Counted from the first letter of the stretch, positions 27,143 to 36,527 are shown. The stretch: DNA of 64,000 bases from Halobacillus amylolyticus (GCF_022921115.1 NZ_CP095075.1:3608001-3672000); one strand, 5' to 3'. Program-made: numbers and translations. The notes: generated by a model from the sequence alone, not told the origin.

Positions 27143-28291
27143 ATGAAAATTACTAATTTTAAACTGTACCAAGTACCGCCACGCTGGTTGTTTTTAAAAA
27201 TTGAAACAGATGAAGGGGTCGTTGGTTGGGGAGAGCCTGTTGTGGAAGGTCGCGCTCACACAGTGGCAGCTTGTGTCACTGAGCTGATGGACTACTTAAT
27301 TGGTCAAGATCCACGCAAAATTGAAGATCATTTTCAAGTTTTATATCGTGGCGGGTTCTACCGTGGCGGTCCGATTTTAATGAGTGCGATCTCAGGCATA
27401 GAGCAGGCACTTTGGGACATTAAAGGTAAGTTTTACAATATGCCCGTGTACGAAATGCTCGGTGGGGCTGTTCGGGATGACATTCAAGTTTATTCCTGGA
27501 TCGGCGGGGATCGTCCGCAAGATGTCGGTGCAGCAGCTAAAGAAAAGGCTGAAGCCGGCTTCACGGCGATCAAGATGAACGGAACCGAGGAAATGAATTA
27601 TATAGACAGTTATTCGAAGGTGGATGCAGCAGTTAATAGAGTCGCTGCAATTCGTGAAGCAGTGGGAAACGAGTTTGGGATTGGCATTGATTTTCATGGT
27701 CGTGTACATAAAGCAATGGCTAAAATACTTGTGAAGGAACTTGAGCCCTACCGACCGATGTTTATTGAAGAACCAGTACTCGTTGAAAACCTCGAGGCAT
27801 TTAAGGAGATTGCGAATCATACAACAACCCCCATTGCGACAGGTGAACGCAATTATACACGCTGGGGATTTAAGCAAATGTTGATAGATGGCACCGTTGA
27901 TATTATACAGCCTGATCTGTCACACACAGGGGGGATTCTTGAGGCGAAAAAAATCGCCACGATGGCAGAAACGTTTGATGTAGCTGTCGCCCCTCACGCG
28001 CCGCTTGGGCCAATTAATCTCGCTGCTTCTCTCCAGGTGGATGCTTGTACACCGAACTGTATTATTCAGGAACAAAGTCTCGGTATCCATTACAACAAAG
28101 GCAGCGACCTGCTTGATTATCTTGTTGACCCGACGGTGTTTGAATATCAATCAGGATCAGTCAAAATGCCGAAAGGAGTCGGTCTTGGTATTGAAATAAA
28201 CGAAGACCGTGTTAAGCAGGCAGCTAAAGAAGGCCACCAATGGAAAAATCCAATCTGGCGTCATGGGGATGGCACAGTAGCGGAGTGGTAA
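27143..28291 (+). CDS. dgoD: D-galactonate dehydratase (enolase superfamily)
   Basis: A 382-residue dehydratase of the mandelate racemase subgroup, the same length as E. coli DgoD. It follows DgoD closely in wording: [49 protein letters not shown] (metal Asp, catalytic His), [30 protein letters not shown] and [13 protein letters not shown], ending VAEW. It converts galactonate to 2-keto-3-deoxygalactonate. The ribosome site is modest (AAAGGATG). The kinase and aldolase upstream complete a De Ley-Doudoroff type route. Other hexonates are possible substrates. Confidence 0.92.
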   Translation: MKITNFKLYQVPPRWLFLKIETDEGVVGWGEPVVEGRAHTVAACVTELMDYLIGQDPRKIEDHFQVLYRGGFYRGGPILMSAISGIEQALWDIKGKFYNMPVYEMLGGAVRDDIQVYSWIGGDRPQDVGAAAKEKAEAGFTAIKMNGTEEMNYIDSYSKVDAAVNRVAAIREAVGNEFGIGIDFHGRVHKAMAKILVKELEPYRPMFIEEPVLVENLEAFKEIANHTTTPIATGERNYTRWGFKQMLIDGTVDIIQPDLSHTGGILEAKKIATMAETFDVAVAPHAPLGPINLAASLQVDACTPNCIIQEQSLGIHYNKGSDLLDYLVDPTVFEYQSGSVKMPKGVGLGIEINEDRVKQAAKEGHQWKNPIWRHGDGTVAEW

Positions 28292-28331
28292 AGGGATCGC
28301 TGTTTTGCCTTAGGTGTTGGTAAGAGTTTAT

Positions 28332-28345
28332 TGAAAGCGTTTTTA
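28332..28345 (+). promoter_or_regulatory. cre-like site before the GntP permease
   Basis: TGAAAGCGTTTTTA matches the cre consensus at 13 of 14 positions. It lies in the 97-bp gap between dgoD and the permease gene. It could act as a roadblock within the operon or mark a separate promoter. Confidence 0.45.
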
Positions 28346-28388
28346 ATCCAATCGATATCGTTACGAAAGATGGAAGGGGAGAAATTAA

Positions 28389-29747
28389 ATGTCTACAACA
28401 GGGTTAATTTTGCTGGCCGCTTTCGGTGTTGCACTATTGTTATTTCTTGTTATCCGCGTAAAATTGCAGGCGTTTATTGCATTAATTGTTGTTAGTTACG
28501 TTATTGGTCTTTTGGCTGGGATGAGCCCTGCGGAAATTTTTACAGCCGTGCAGGACGGCATGGGCGGAACCGTCGGAGAGATTGCTGTCATCATCGGTAT
28601 CGGCGCCATGTTTGGGGAAATACTGAAAGTCTCTGGTGGGGCTGAAAGATTAGCGATGACACTGATGAACAAATTTGGCGAAAAGCGCGTAAACTGGGCG
28701 CTTGTGCTAACTGGTTTTATCATTTCAATACCTGTCTTTCTTGATGTAGCTTTTGTTATTTTAGTGCCGATTTTATACAGTCTAGCACAGAAAACAGGGA
28801 AATCATTGCTATTCTATGGTATCCCGTTGCTAGCCGGTTTAGCGGTCACGCACAGTTTTGTGCCGCCAACCCCTGGACCGATCGCTGTTGCTTCATTATT
28901 AGGAGCTAACATCGGATGGGTGATCTTATTTGGTTTGCTTGCAGGGATACCAGCAGCCATTATTGCCGGTCCGGTCTTCGGTACCTATATTTCTAAAAAG
29001 ATTCACGTTGAAGTACCAACGGTGATGCTTAAGAACATGGCTGAAGAAGCCAAAGATAAGAAATATGATAAAGAACTTCCGAGTTTCGGCATGATTGCTG
29101 TTCTAATTTTACTGCCGCTTTTTCTTATTCTATTAAACACATTTGCTGGTGTGCTGCTCGCTGAGGGCAGTACACTGCGAACCATCGTGACATTTATCGG
29201 AAACCCAGGAGTAGCGCTGACGATTACGGCGCTGTTAACCTTTTATTTACTGGGTACACGACGTGGTTATTCTAAGGAAGAGATCCAGGACATCGCAACA
29301 AAATCTCTTGAACCTGCAGGGATCATCATTTTAATTACTGGTGCAGGTGGCGTTTTCGGTCAAGTGTTAGTTGAAACCGGGATCGGAGATGTATTGGCTA
29401 ATACGATGAGTGATCTGAACATGCCGATCCTCGTGTTTGCTTTCCTTGTTGCTTCAGCTGTACGTATTGCACAAGGTTCGGCTACGGTTGCGATGGTTAC
29501 AGCAGCCAGCTTAATTGCGCCAGTTATCGATACACTTGGTATCGAAGGCCCCATGCTAGCACTGCTCGTTATTACTATTGCATCAGGTGCAACCATTGCT
29601 TCACACGTTAACGACTCCGGTTTCTGGATGGTCAGCCGATTCTTCGGTATGTCTGAGAAAGATACACTGAAATCATGGACGGTTATGGAAACGATCATCG
29701 CCTTTATCGGATTTGGTGTGTCACTAATTATTAGTATGTTTATTTAA
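28389..29747 (+). CDS. GntP-family sugar acid permease
   Basis: A 452-residue membrane transporter with about 12-14 hydrophobic segments. It has GntP wording: ALLLFLVIRVKLQAFIAL, VQDGMGGTVGEIAVIIGIGA, PVFLDVAFVILVPI, HSFVPPTPGPIAVA, RIAQGSATVAMVTAA and SHVNDSGFWMVSRFFGMS. It would take up a gluconate-like acid by proton symport. As the last gene of the operon with galactonate dehydratase, galactonate is the likely cargo. ATG 28389 follows GGAAGGGGAG. Confidence 0.92.
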   Translation: MSTTGLILLAAFGVALLLFLVIRVKLQAFIALIVVSYVIGLLAGMSPAEIFTAVQDGMGGTVGEIAVIIGIGAMFGEILKVSGGAERLAMTLMNKFGEKRVNWALVLTGFIISIPVFLDVAFVILVPILYSLAQKTGKSLLFYGIPLLAGLAVTHSFVPPTPGPIAVASLLGANIGWVILFGLLAGIPAAIIAGPVFGTYISKKIHVEVPTVMLKNMAEEAKDKKYDKELPSFGMIAVLILLPLFLILLNTFAGVLLAEGSTLRTIVTFIGNPGVALTITALLTFYLLGTRRGYSKEEIQDIATKSLEPAGIIILITGAGGVFGQVLVETGIGDVLANTMSDLNMPILVFAFLVASAVRIAQGSATVAMVTAASLIAPVIDTLGIEGPMLALLVITIASGATIASHVNDSGFWMVSRFFGMSEKDTLKSWTVMETIIAFIGFGVSLIISMFI

Positions 29748-29765
29748 TAGTAAGTGAGAATTGTA

Positions 29766-29813
29766 AGAATTGCGGCTCGGACAAATGTAATGTTCAAGCC
29801 GCAGTTCTTTTTA
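29766..29813 (+). terminator. Terminator of the galactonate operon
   Basis: AGAATTGCGGCT (29766-29777) pairs with AGCCGCAGTTCT (29797-29808), followed by TTTTTAATTT. Confidence 0.85.
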
Positions 29814-29898
29814 ATTTGATACATATCGAACGACGGGGAAGGTGTAAAATGTTTTCAGGAGGGAAGAACAATATATAGATTGGATTGGAGGTTTTTTT

Positions 29899-31254
29899 GT
29901 GGAACCATTTAATGTACTAGGAAAATCAATGGAAGATTGGGAGGATCAATTTCCTTTGTTACCAAGCATAACCAGGCTTGACCCCGTGTTTTGGGCTAAT
30001 TCAAAATATAAAGAGATGGAGCAAGTTCCACCACTGCCTGTGAACGAGGAAGATATGTTCGAGGCGGAGCGGCTTTGGGATCGCTTTGCTCCCTTTTTAG
30101 CCAAAGCATTTCCGGAAACAGAAACGGCTGAGGGAGTAATCGAATCACCCTTAAGAGAAATTTCCACAATGAAGGATCACATACAGGCGCATTATAAGCA
30201 AACTTTTGAGGGGGGTTTTTATTTAAAATGTGATAATGAACTGCCTATTGCAGGTTCAATCAAGGCACGTGGAGGTGTCTACGAAGTCTTAAGCTATGCA
30301 GAGAAACTTGCTCTCGAAAACGACCTGATCTCAAAAGGCGATCATTATGAGGCGTTTCTCGATCCAGCATTTAAGCAATTCTTTAGCCAATATACGATAG
30401 GCGTAGGCTCAACTGGTAACCTTGCCTTAAGCATCGGTACAATCAGTGCTAAGCTTGGATTCAATGTTGAGGTGCACATGTCTAGGGATGCAAAACAATG
30501 GAAGAAGGATCTGTTGCGAGCACGAGGTGCAAATGTTTATGAATATACAGGGGATTTCAGTGAAGCAATTACAAGTGGAAGAACGAACACCATACAGGAC
30601 CCAAAAGGATACTTTGTTGATGATGAGGATTCAAAGGATTTATTTTTAGGTTACAGTGTGGCGGCATTAAGGCTCAAGAATCAGCTAGCTGAAGAGAACA
30701 TTTCAGTTGATCAAGATCACCCTTTATTTGTTTATCTGCCATGTGGTGTTGGGGGATCCCCGGGCGGCATTACCTTCGGATTAAAGCACGTTTTCGGAGA
30801 TAACGTCCATTGTATTTTTGTTGAACCGACTCATTCACCGTCTGTATTACTTGGAATGATGACAGGAGAAAATGAAAAGGTGAGTGTGCAGGATTTTGGC
30901 ATAGATAACCACACGGAAGCAGACGGTTTAGCTGTTGGTCGTCCATCACGTTTTGCTACTGAAGTTAGCAGTCACCTTGTCAGCGGCATTTATACAATAG
31001 AAGATGAGGAACTTTATAAGTTATTAGCATTACTGGCAGACAGTGAAACGATTCATGTTGAGCCATCTGCTACGGCTGGACTCTTGGGACCGCTAGTAGT
31101 ACAAGAGTCGAGCTATATAAGAAAACATGATCTTCAGGCAAAAATGGCTCAAGCCACTCATATTGCCTGGGCAACGGGCGGCGCACTCGTTCCCGAAACA
31201 GATATGGAAGCATTCTATCAAAAAAGTAAGTCATTACTGGAAATAGACAGGTAA
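29899..31254 (+). CDS. dsdA: D-serine ammonia-lyase (PLP enzyme)
   Basis: A 451-residue fold-type II PLP enzyme converting D-serine to pyruvate and ammonia. Hallmarks are GGFYLKCDNELPIAGSIKARGG in two parts (PLP Lys in SIKARGG), GVGSTGNLALSIG, EVHMSRDAKQWKKDLLR, YLPCGVGGSPGG (phosphate loop) and HVEPSATAGLLG. Length matches E. coli DsdA (about 442). Translation starts at a GTG behind TTGGAGG. It stands alone with its own terminator-like palindrome. It could detoxify D-serine or use it as nutrient. Confidence 0.94.
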   Translation: MEPFNVLGKSMEDWEDQFPLLPSITRLDPVFWANSKYKEMEQVPPLPVNEEDMFEAERLWDRFAPFLAKAFPETETAEGVIESPLREISTMKDHIQAHYKQTFEGGFYLKCDNELPIAGSIKARGGVYEVLSYAEKLALENDLISKGDHYEAFLDPAFKQFFSQYTIGVGSTGNLALSIGTISAKLGFNVEVHMSRDAKQWKKDLLRARGANVYEYTGDFSEAITSGRTNTIQDPKGYFVDDEDSKDLFLGYSVAALRLKNQLAEENISVDQDHPLFVYLPCGVGGSPGGITFGLKHVFGDNVHCIFVEPTHSPSVLLGMMTGENEKVSVQDFGIDNHTEADGLAVGRPSRFATEVSSHLVSGIYTIEDEELYKLLALLADSETIHVEPSATAGLLGPLVVQESSYIRKHDLQAKMAQATHIAWATGGALVPETDMEAFYQKSKSLLEIDR

Positions 31255-31283
31255 ATACCCATAATAAAGGGAATAGAACCAAA

Positions 31284-31332
31284 AACCCCCACCTCAGGTC
31301 ATCCAAATTCTGGATGACCTGAGGTGGGGGTT
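31284..31332. repeat. Dispersed palindrome, copy 1
   Basis: A perfect 22-bp stem lies at 31284-31305 and 31311-31332 with a 5-nt loop AATTC. The core arms are ACCTCAGGTCATCCA and TGGATGACCTGAGGT, extended by AACCCCC and GGGGGTT. It lies just after dsdA, so it probably also terminates transcription. Further copies lie at 32141, 37170 and 62003, with a diverged relative at 46717. Confidence 0.9.
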
Positions 31333-31386
31333 AAATGCTTTTATGGGAATATAATCCTAATCCTTTTTTTACCGTGATTCTACCTA

Positions 31387-31415
31387 TTGACGTGTGAAAT
31401 AATCGCTAATAAAAT
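31387..31415 (+). promoter_or_regulatory. Sigma-A promoter of the YczE-like gene
   Basis: TTGACG (31387-31392) and TAAAAT (31410-31415) are 17 bp apart, 66 bp before the start codon. Confidence 0.7.
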
Positions 31416-31480
31416 GTGGGAACGAATTTTAAGAGCAACCTCTTTTATTTCGATATTTTTTAAGAGGGGAGGGGATCGTT

Positions 31481-32122
31481 ATGCTTTATCGAGCTACGGT
31501 TTACCTTCTTGGTATGGTCATCAATTTCCTTGGGGTTACGCTCATCATTAACGCAACTCTCGGTGCCGGTTTCTGGACAGCGTTTTTTATTGGTATTTCT
31601 GATAAACTTGGTTTTACCGTAGGATTCTGGTACGGAGTGTTTCAGTTTTTCATCATTTTTATAAACGCTAAGTTAATGAAGCAGCTGCCGGAAGTGCGAG
31701 CGATTATACCTGTGTTATTGGAAAGTATTATTTTGGACTTTTGGCTTGAAATTGTTTTTGCAAATGTAGACCTATCAACAGCACCATTTGTATTGCAAGT
31801 AGCTACGTTACTCGCAGGGGTTGCTATTGTGGGGCTGGGAGTCGCTATTTATATCCTTCCGCAATTCCCAAGGGCACCCGTCGATCAACTATTCCTGGCA
31901 GTCAGTCATCGATTTAATTTAAGCTTGCAATTAGGCCAAACTGTAGTGGCAGTCATCATGACGAGTCTTGCTATCGTTATTGGTGGACCAGTCGGTATTG
32001 GAACACTAACACCGATGCTATTTCTCGGACCAATGATCCAACTCTGTTATACGTACGCCTATCCAATGTATTACAAACTTCATCCAAGCGGCGAACAAGA
32101 ACTGCAAAAAGAATTCATGTAA
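31481..32122 (+). CDS. YczE/YyaS/YitT family membrane protein
   Basis: A 213-residue protein with about 5 membrane segments. Typical YczE-family pieces are RATVYLLGMVINFLGVTLII, ATLGAGFWTAFFIGISDKLG, FTVGFWYGVFQFFIIFINA and IYILPQFPRAPVDQLFLAVS. The molecular function of the family is unknown, although B. subtilis YczE has been linked to antibiotic production. It has its own promoter and is flanked by two copies of the dispersed palindrome. ATG 31481 follows AGGGGAGGGG. Confidence 0.82.
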   Translation: MLYRATVYLLGMVINFLGVTLIINATLGAGFWTAFFIGISDKLGFTVGFWYGVFQFFIIFINAKLMKQLPEVRAIIPVLLESIILDFWLEIVFANVDLSTAPFVLQVATLLAGVAIVGLGVAIYILPQFPRAPVDQLFLAVSHRFNLSLQLGQTVVAVIMTSLAIVIGGPVGIGTLTPMLFLGPMIQLCYTYAYPMYYKLHPSGEQELQKEFM

Positions 32123-32140
32123 TATATATGTAAAATGCTA

Positions 32141-32193
32141 CCACCTCAGGTCACCCAGTATTGGTCACCCAGTATTTGGATGACCTGAGGTGG
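32141..32193. repeat. Dispersed palindrome, copy 2, with internal duplication
   Basis: Left arm CCACCTCAGGTCACCC and right arm GGATGACCTGAGGTGG form the stem. The loop is enlarged by a tandem duplication of GGTCACCCAGTATT, seen at 32149-32162 and 32163-32176. It lies between the converging YczE-like and ChbG genes and is flanked by TTTT on the right. Confidence 0.88.
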
Positions 32194-32218
32194 TTTTCTA
32201 TAGTAATGTGTACAGCCG

Positions 32219-32956
32219 TTAAATGGAACGATAATGGGTTAGCTCAAACGTATGCTGGTTTTTGTATGTCTCTTTTAAGGTTTTATCCGTCAACAAAGCT
32301 AGTTCATCCACCCGTGGATAATTAAATGATGAGCCATTCATAATACTTTTATCTAAATAAGCAGGGTGAGTCATCACTTCAATAGATTGAGCATCAGAAA
32401 ACTTTTCTGCTAATTTAATAGGCTCTTTTATTGTGTCTATTTTGTATTCAAAAGCATCGGTTTTTCTAATGGCGTCTAGATTAGTAGTTTCTGGATCAAA
32501 TACTCGGCGTACGGGCAGATCGTATTCTTCTGCAAGGTCGATAACTACTTCTGTTAGTTTTCCATAGGAATGAATATGGTGATGACTATCCAGGTGTGTA
32601 GGTTGAATACCGTTTACAATGGCCTGTTTAATCTGGGCCTTCCATTCCTCGTAAACCTCCCCTAAATCGATATCAAAGAAACCCAGATAGTATTTTAAGT
32701 TGCGAAAATGACCATTCTCATCTGTTACGGTTTGGAGATGTTTGAGAATAGGGCTTCCAGCCGTCAACGTTAAGTGTATTCCCACACCTATATTAGGGTT
32801 TTCTTTTGCTAACTGATAAGCATGGGAAGCGCCTGGCATGTTTGTCATTAGTGTCGTAGATGTTAATAATCCATGTTGAAAGGCATCAATGATACCAAAG
32901 TTTATGCCTCTTGAATAACCGAAATCATCCGCATTAATTATAAGTTTTTTTCTCAT
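32219..32956 (-). CDS. chbG: ChbG/YdjC carbohydrate deacetylase
   Basis: A 245-residue metal-dependent deacetylase. Hallmarks are INADDFGYSRGINFGIIDAF (metal Asp pair), GVGIHLTLTAG (His) and THLDSHHHIHSYG (His), typical of ChbG, which removes an N-acetyl group from chitobiose or chitobiose-6-phosphate. It is encoded directly after the GntR gene and divergent from the GH4/PTS genes. In E. coli the same set (chbBCARFG) handles N,N'-diacetylchitobiose. ATG 32956 is preceded by GTGAGGAAA. Confidence 0.9.
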   Translation of the reverse strand: MRKKLIINADDFGYSRGINFGIIDAFQHGLLTSTTLMTNMPGASHAYQLAKENPNIGVGIHLTLTAGSPILKHLQTVTDENGHFRNLKYYLGFFDIDLGEVYEEWKAQIKQAIVNGIQPTHLDSHHHIHSYGKLTEVVIDLAEEYDLPVRRVFDPETTNLDAIRKTDAFEYKIDTIKEPIKLAEKFSDAQSIEVMTHPAYLDKSIMNGSSFNYPRVDELALLTDKTLKETYKNQHTFELTHYRSI

Positions 32957-32973
32957 CGTTTTTTCCTCACATT

Positions 32974-33690
32974 CTATTCGTAATTTCTTTCAATTAAAAA
33001 TTCTACTCGATCACCACGAAAATAAGCTTCTGAGTATTCAACAATTTCTTCTGAATCTAAGAAGGTTTTCGTTGTGATTTGAAAACAAGGAGAACCTGAA
33101 GAAATGTTAAGGTTTCCGGCAACCTCCTCATCCGAAATGACAATTTTAATCTGTTCTTCCGTTCGATTTATTTGATTGCCTTTCTCTTTTATAGATTCAT
33201 ATAAGGAATGGCCCACCATTTCTGTGGTTAGCTCTGGAACAAGATCCCGTCGAACATAAGCAACCTCAAATTGAATTTCCTCATTATCAGCCAATCTTGT
33301 TCGTTTAACCTGGTGGACCTCGGTCCCCTCATCGACATTTAGAATCCTACTAATTTTGACCGCTGGGACTAACAACTGAAGGTCGTTGACTTCAATTTTT
33401 GGCTTGAGACCTTGGGATTCTAACTGCGCAGCATACTGAAGTTTACTTGAACTGAGAATCTGCTTTACCTTTCCTTTTGCAACAAAAGTACCTTTTCCCT
33501 GTTTACGATAAATGTGACCTTCCATAATGAGGTGATTGAGAGCTGTGCGAACAGTCGTCCGGCTGACATTGTATATGTTGCAAAACTCAGCCTCGGTCGG
33601 GAGGTTTTTACCTGGACGGTAATAACCATTATCGATTTTTTCTATAATATCTTTTTTTATTTGACTATGAAGTTGATCATTTTTGGACAT
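32974..33690 (-). CDS. GntR/HutC-family regulator with UTRA domain
   Basis: A 238-residue repressor-type protein. The N-terminal winged HTH reads PGKNLPTEAEFCNIYNVSRT, then TVRTALNHLIMEGHIYRKQG and GTFVAKG. The C-terminal UTRA ligand domain has VHQVKRTRLADNEEIQFEVAYVRRD in two parts and IVEYSEAYFRGDR. It resembles NagR/DasR proteins that sense glucosamine-6-P or GlcNAc-6-P. A dre-like site lies in the divergent intergenic region. This suggests control of the chitobiose genes and itself, whereas E. coli uses the AraC-type ChbR. Confidence 0.9.
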   Translation of the reverse strand: MSKNDQLHSQIKKDIIEKIDNGYYRPGKNLPTEAEFCNIYNVSRTTVRTALNHLIMEGHIYRKQGKGTFVAKGKVKQILSSSKLQYAAQLESQGLKPKIEVNDLQLLVPAVKISRILNVDEGTEVHQVKRTRLADNEEIQFEVAYVRRDLVPELTTEMVGHSLYESIKEKGNQINRTEEQIKIVISDEEVAGNLNISSGSPCFQITTKTFLDSEEIVEYSEAYFRGDRVEFLIERNYE

Positions 33691-33790
33691 AACATTACTC
33701 CTTCAAAAACAGCTTAAACTAACGATGTATGCGCTTAAAAATAGCATAACATGATTAGCTAGATTGTGGAATAAATTTGTTATTACAATC

Positions 33791-33802
33791 TGGTATAGAC
33801 AT
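33791..33802. promoter_or_regulatory. dre-like operator for the GntR regulator
   Basis: TGGTATAGACAT matches the NagR/DasR-type site TGGTATAGACCA at 10 of 12 positions. It lies about midway between the divergent gntR and GH4 genes. Confidence 0.55.
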
Positions 33803-33831
33803 ATTTGTTATGATCTGTTACTATTCATCTA

Positions 33832-33845
33832 AGAAAACGTTTTCA
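33832..33845 (+). promoter_or_regulatory. cre-like CcpA site before the GH4 gene
   Basis: AGAAAACGTTTTCA matches the cre consensus at 13 of 14 positions and is almost fully palindromic. It lies 23 bp before the start codon, a position suited to blocking transcription when glucose is present. Confidence 0.65.
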
Positions 33846-33868
33846 AGTAAATTGAGGGAGGTTCAATC

Positions 33869-35194
33869 ATGAGTCTAAAAGTTGTCATTATTGGTGGGGG
33901 ATCGAGCTACACACCCGAAATTATTGATGGAATGATTAAGCGCCATCATCAATTCCCTGTTTCAGAAATTGTCTTAGTTGACATCGATGAAGGGGAACGA
34001 AAACAAGAGATTGTAGCTAATCTAGCTAAACGAATGATCGAAGACGCTAAAGCTTCTATACAAATTCGCTACACAAAAGATAGAAGGAAAGCTTTACAGG
34101 GAGCCGATTTTGTGACAACGCAAATTCGAGTTGGTGGACTTAAAGCCCGGGCACTTGATGAAAGTATCCCGTTAAAACATGGAATGATCGGTCAGGAAAC
34201 CAATGGAGCGGGGGGGGTTTTTAAAGCATTTCGTACCATCCCTGTCCTACTTGAGATTGCTAGTGACATTCATGAAATCTGTCCAAACGCTTGGCTCGTG
34301 AATTTTACGAATCCAGCTGGAATCGTTACCGAAGCTGTTATGAAGCATAGTCAACATCAAAAAGTTATTGGAGTCTGTAATATTCCCTATAACATGAGAA
34401 GCGGTATTGGCGAGATTTTTAATGTAAGTGCTGATCGTGTCATGATCGAATTTATTGGACTTAACCATTTTGTATTCGGAAAACGAGTGTTTATTGATGG
34501 AGTTGATCAAACAGATGAGGCTATGCGACATCTTATTGATGATGATCTTAATTATTCACCGGCTAATATTGTTTCTCTTCCATGGAACAAGAATTTCTTG
34601 CAATCACTCAACATGCTTCCAAATCCTTATCATCAATATTATTTCCAGCATGAAGAAATCTTGGCAAAGGATCTTCAGGCTTATAGGGAGAACGGGACGC
34701 GTGCAGAAGTCGTTATGGAAGTCGAAAATAAACTTTTTGAAAAGTACAAAAACCCGAACCTTAAGGAGAAGCCTCAGGAGTTGGAGGAACGTGGAGGGGC
34801 CTATTATAGTGAATCTGCCTGTAGTTTAATGTCATCTATTTATAACAACTCAATGGATGTCCAAACGGTCAATACTTTAAATAAAGGAAGTATTCCAGAT
34901 TTACCATCTGATGCTGTCATTGAAGTAAATAGTGTAATTTCAGCAAGTGGTCCTATGCCGTTAGCTATTGGCCCTTTACCTGATACCATAAGCGGATCGA
35001 TTATACAATTGAAGAAATTTGAACAGCTCGTTATTGATGCTGCCGTTACGGGTGACTACAGAAAGGCTTATGCCTCTATCATCATGAATCCACTTGTCAC
35101 TTCAGATGAGAAGGCCCAAATGGTATTAGACGAACTTTTACAAGCTCATAAACCATATTTAGCCCAATTTGATAAGGAGGTAGTGAACGTATGA
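33869..35194 (+). CDS. chbF: GH4 6-phospho-beta-glucosidase / diacetylchitobiose-6-phosphate hydrolase
   Basis: A 441-residue NAD- and metal-dependent glycosidase. The start VVIIGGGSSYTPEIIDGMI is the NAD-binding region. TTQIRVGGLKARALDE, MIGQETNGAGG, NFTNPAGIVTEA, GVCNIP (metal Cys) and GLNHF are family-4 blocks. It would hydrolyse the phosphorylated disaccharide brought in by the PTS genes downstream. ChbG and a NagR-like regulator next door favour chitobiose over cellobiose. The stop overlaps the EIIC start (ATGA). Confidence 0.88.
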   Translation: MSLKVVIIGGGSSYTPEIIDGMIKRHHQFPVSEIVLVDIDEGERKQEIVANLAKRMIEDAKASIQIRYTKDRRKALQGADFVTTQIRVGGLKARALDESIPLKHGMIGQETNGAGGVFKAFRTIPVLLEIASDIHEICPNAWLVNFTNPAGIVTEAVMKHSQHQKVIGVCNIPYNMRSGIGEIFNVSADRVMIEFIGLNHFVFGKRVFIDGVDQTDEAMRHLIDDDLNYSPANIVSLPWNKNFLQSLNMLPNPYHQYYFQHEEILAKDLQAYRENGTRAEVVMEVENKLFEKYKNPNLKEKPQELEERGGAYYSESACSLMSSIYNNSMDVQTVNTLNKGSIPDLPSDAVIEVNSVISASGPMPLAIGPLPDTISGSIIQLKKFEQLVIDAAVTGDYRKAYASIIMNPLVTSDEKAQMVLDELLQAHKPYLAQFDKEVVNV

Positions 35195-36527
35195 AACAAA
35201 GTGGATTTATGAACCTCGTCGAATCGAAATTAATGCCTATTGCTGGGAAAATCGGATCGCAACGTCATCTGGTTGCGATCCGTGATGGCTTTGTTGCTAT
35301 TATGCCGCTTATTATTATTGGGTCACTAGCCATTTTAATTAACAATTTTCCGATACCTGGATTTCAAGATTTCATGATGAATGTTTTTGGCCAGGATTGG
35401 AAATCCGTTGGTGGCGCTATTTGGAACGGTTCGTTTGCTATATTGAGTTTACTGGTAGCAGCTGCCATTAGCTATAAACTTGCCGAGTCCTATGGAAGTG
35501 ATGGATTATCAGCAGCACTCGTTGGTGTCGGTGCATTTGTTGTTCTTACCCCGACCACCGAAGATTTTGGCCTTGCAATGACTTGGTTAGGTGCACAAGG
35601 GTTATTTGTGGCCGTTTTAACAGCCATAGTGTCAACGGAAATTTTCCGTCTGTTCTCCCAGGCAGAGAAACTAAAAATCAAAATGCCAGCTGGTGTACCT
35701 GATGGTGTAACAAAATCATTTAATGCTCTGTTACCAGCGGCTGTTATACTCTTTATTGCTGGTTTATTTAACGCAATTATTGTAAATCTTACAGGACAAA
35801 GCATCCATGAACTAGTATTTACATCTATACAGGAACCTTTACAAGGGTTATCCAACACACTAGGTTCAGCTATTATATTCTCATTCCTTAACCAGCTTTT
35901 ATGGTTTTTCGGGCTTCACGGGACGAATATTTTAGGACCGATTATGGAATCTATTTATCTTCCATTGATCCAAGAAAATCAGGCCTTATTTTCCGAAGGC
36001 ATGAGTGCGTTTGATGTACCTTATATCGTGACCAAGCCATTCTTTGATGCCTATGTATTTATGGGGGATCGGGAGCTACACTTGCTTTAATTATTGCGAT
36101 CTTTACCGTTGTAAAATCAAAACATTACCGAACCGTTGGGAAGCTTTCTGCAGCTCCTGGTGCGTTTAATATTAACGAGCCTATGCTGTTTGGCTTACCG
36201 ATTGTCTTAAATCCAATTATGTTCATTCCATTTATTTTGATCCCAATTATAATGACGGTTGTAGCTTACTTTGCCCTTGCACTTGGCTTCGTACCGAAAA
36301 CCGTTGCTATACTGCCTTGGACAACACCACCGATTATTAGTGGTTATCTTGTTACAGGAGGGTCCTGGAGTGGAGTCTTATTGCAACTGGTTAACTTGAC
36401 CATGGCCACAATCCTTTACATTCCATTTATCATGGCTGCCGATCGCGCAAGCTTAAAAAATACTGGAAGTGAAGACTTCTCATCAGAAAATGAACCTAGC
36501 TCAGAACAAAGGAGAAATGCACAATGA
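35191..36527 (+). pseudogene. chbC: PTS EIIC permease, cellobiose/chitobiose family, one frameshift
   Basis: Membrane permease of the lactose/cellobiose PTS family, with LVAIRDGFVAIMPLIIIGSL, LLWFFGLHGTNILGPIME, then NINEPMLFGLPIVLNPIMF and TTPPIISGYLVTGGSWSGV. The frame breaks after DAYVFMG. Adding one G to the five-G run at 36063-36067 gives MGGSGATLALIIAIF and continues into the second frame, for a total of 445 residues, a normal EIIC size. It overlaps its neighbours by ATGA on both sides. The defect matches the other G-run undercalls in the window, so the gene is probably intact in the cell. Confidence 0.87.

Noticed and set aside
27392-27877. 161-codon minus-strand ORF
   Set aside because: It lies entirely antisense to dgoD, whose protein motifs are unambiguous, and its Cys/His-rich translation is a shadow.
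35490-35858. 122-codon minus-strand ORF
   Set aside because: It is antisense to the PTS EIIC gene and has no ribosome site.
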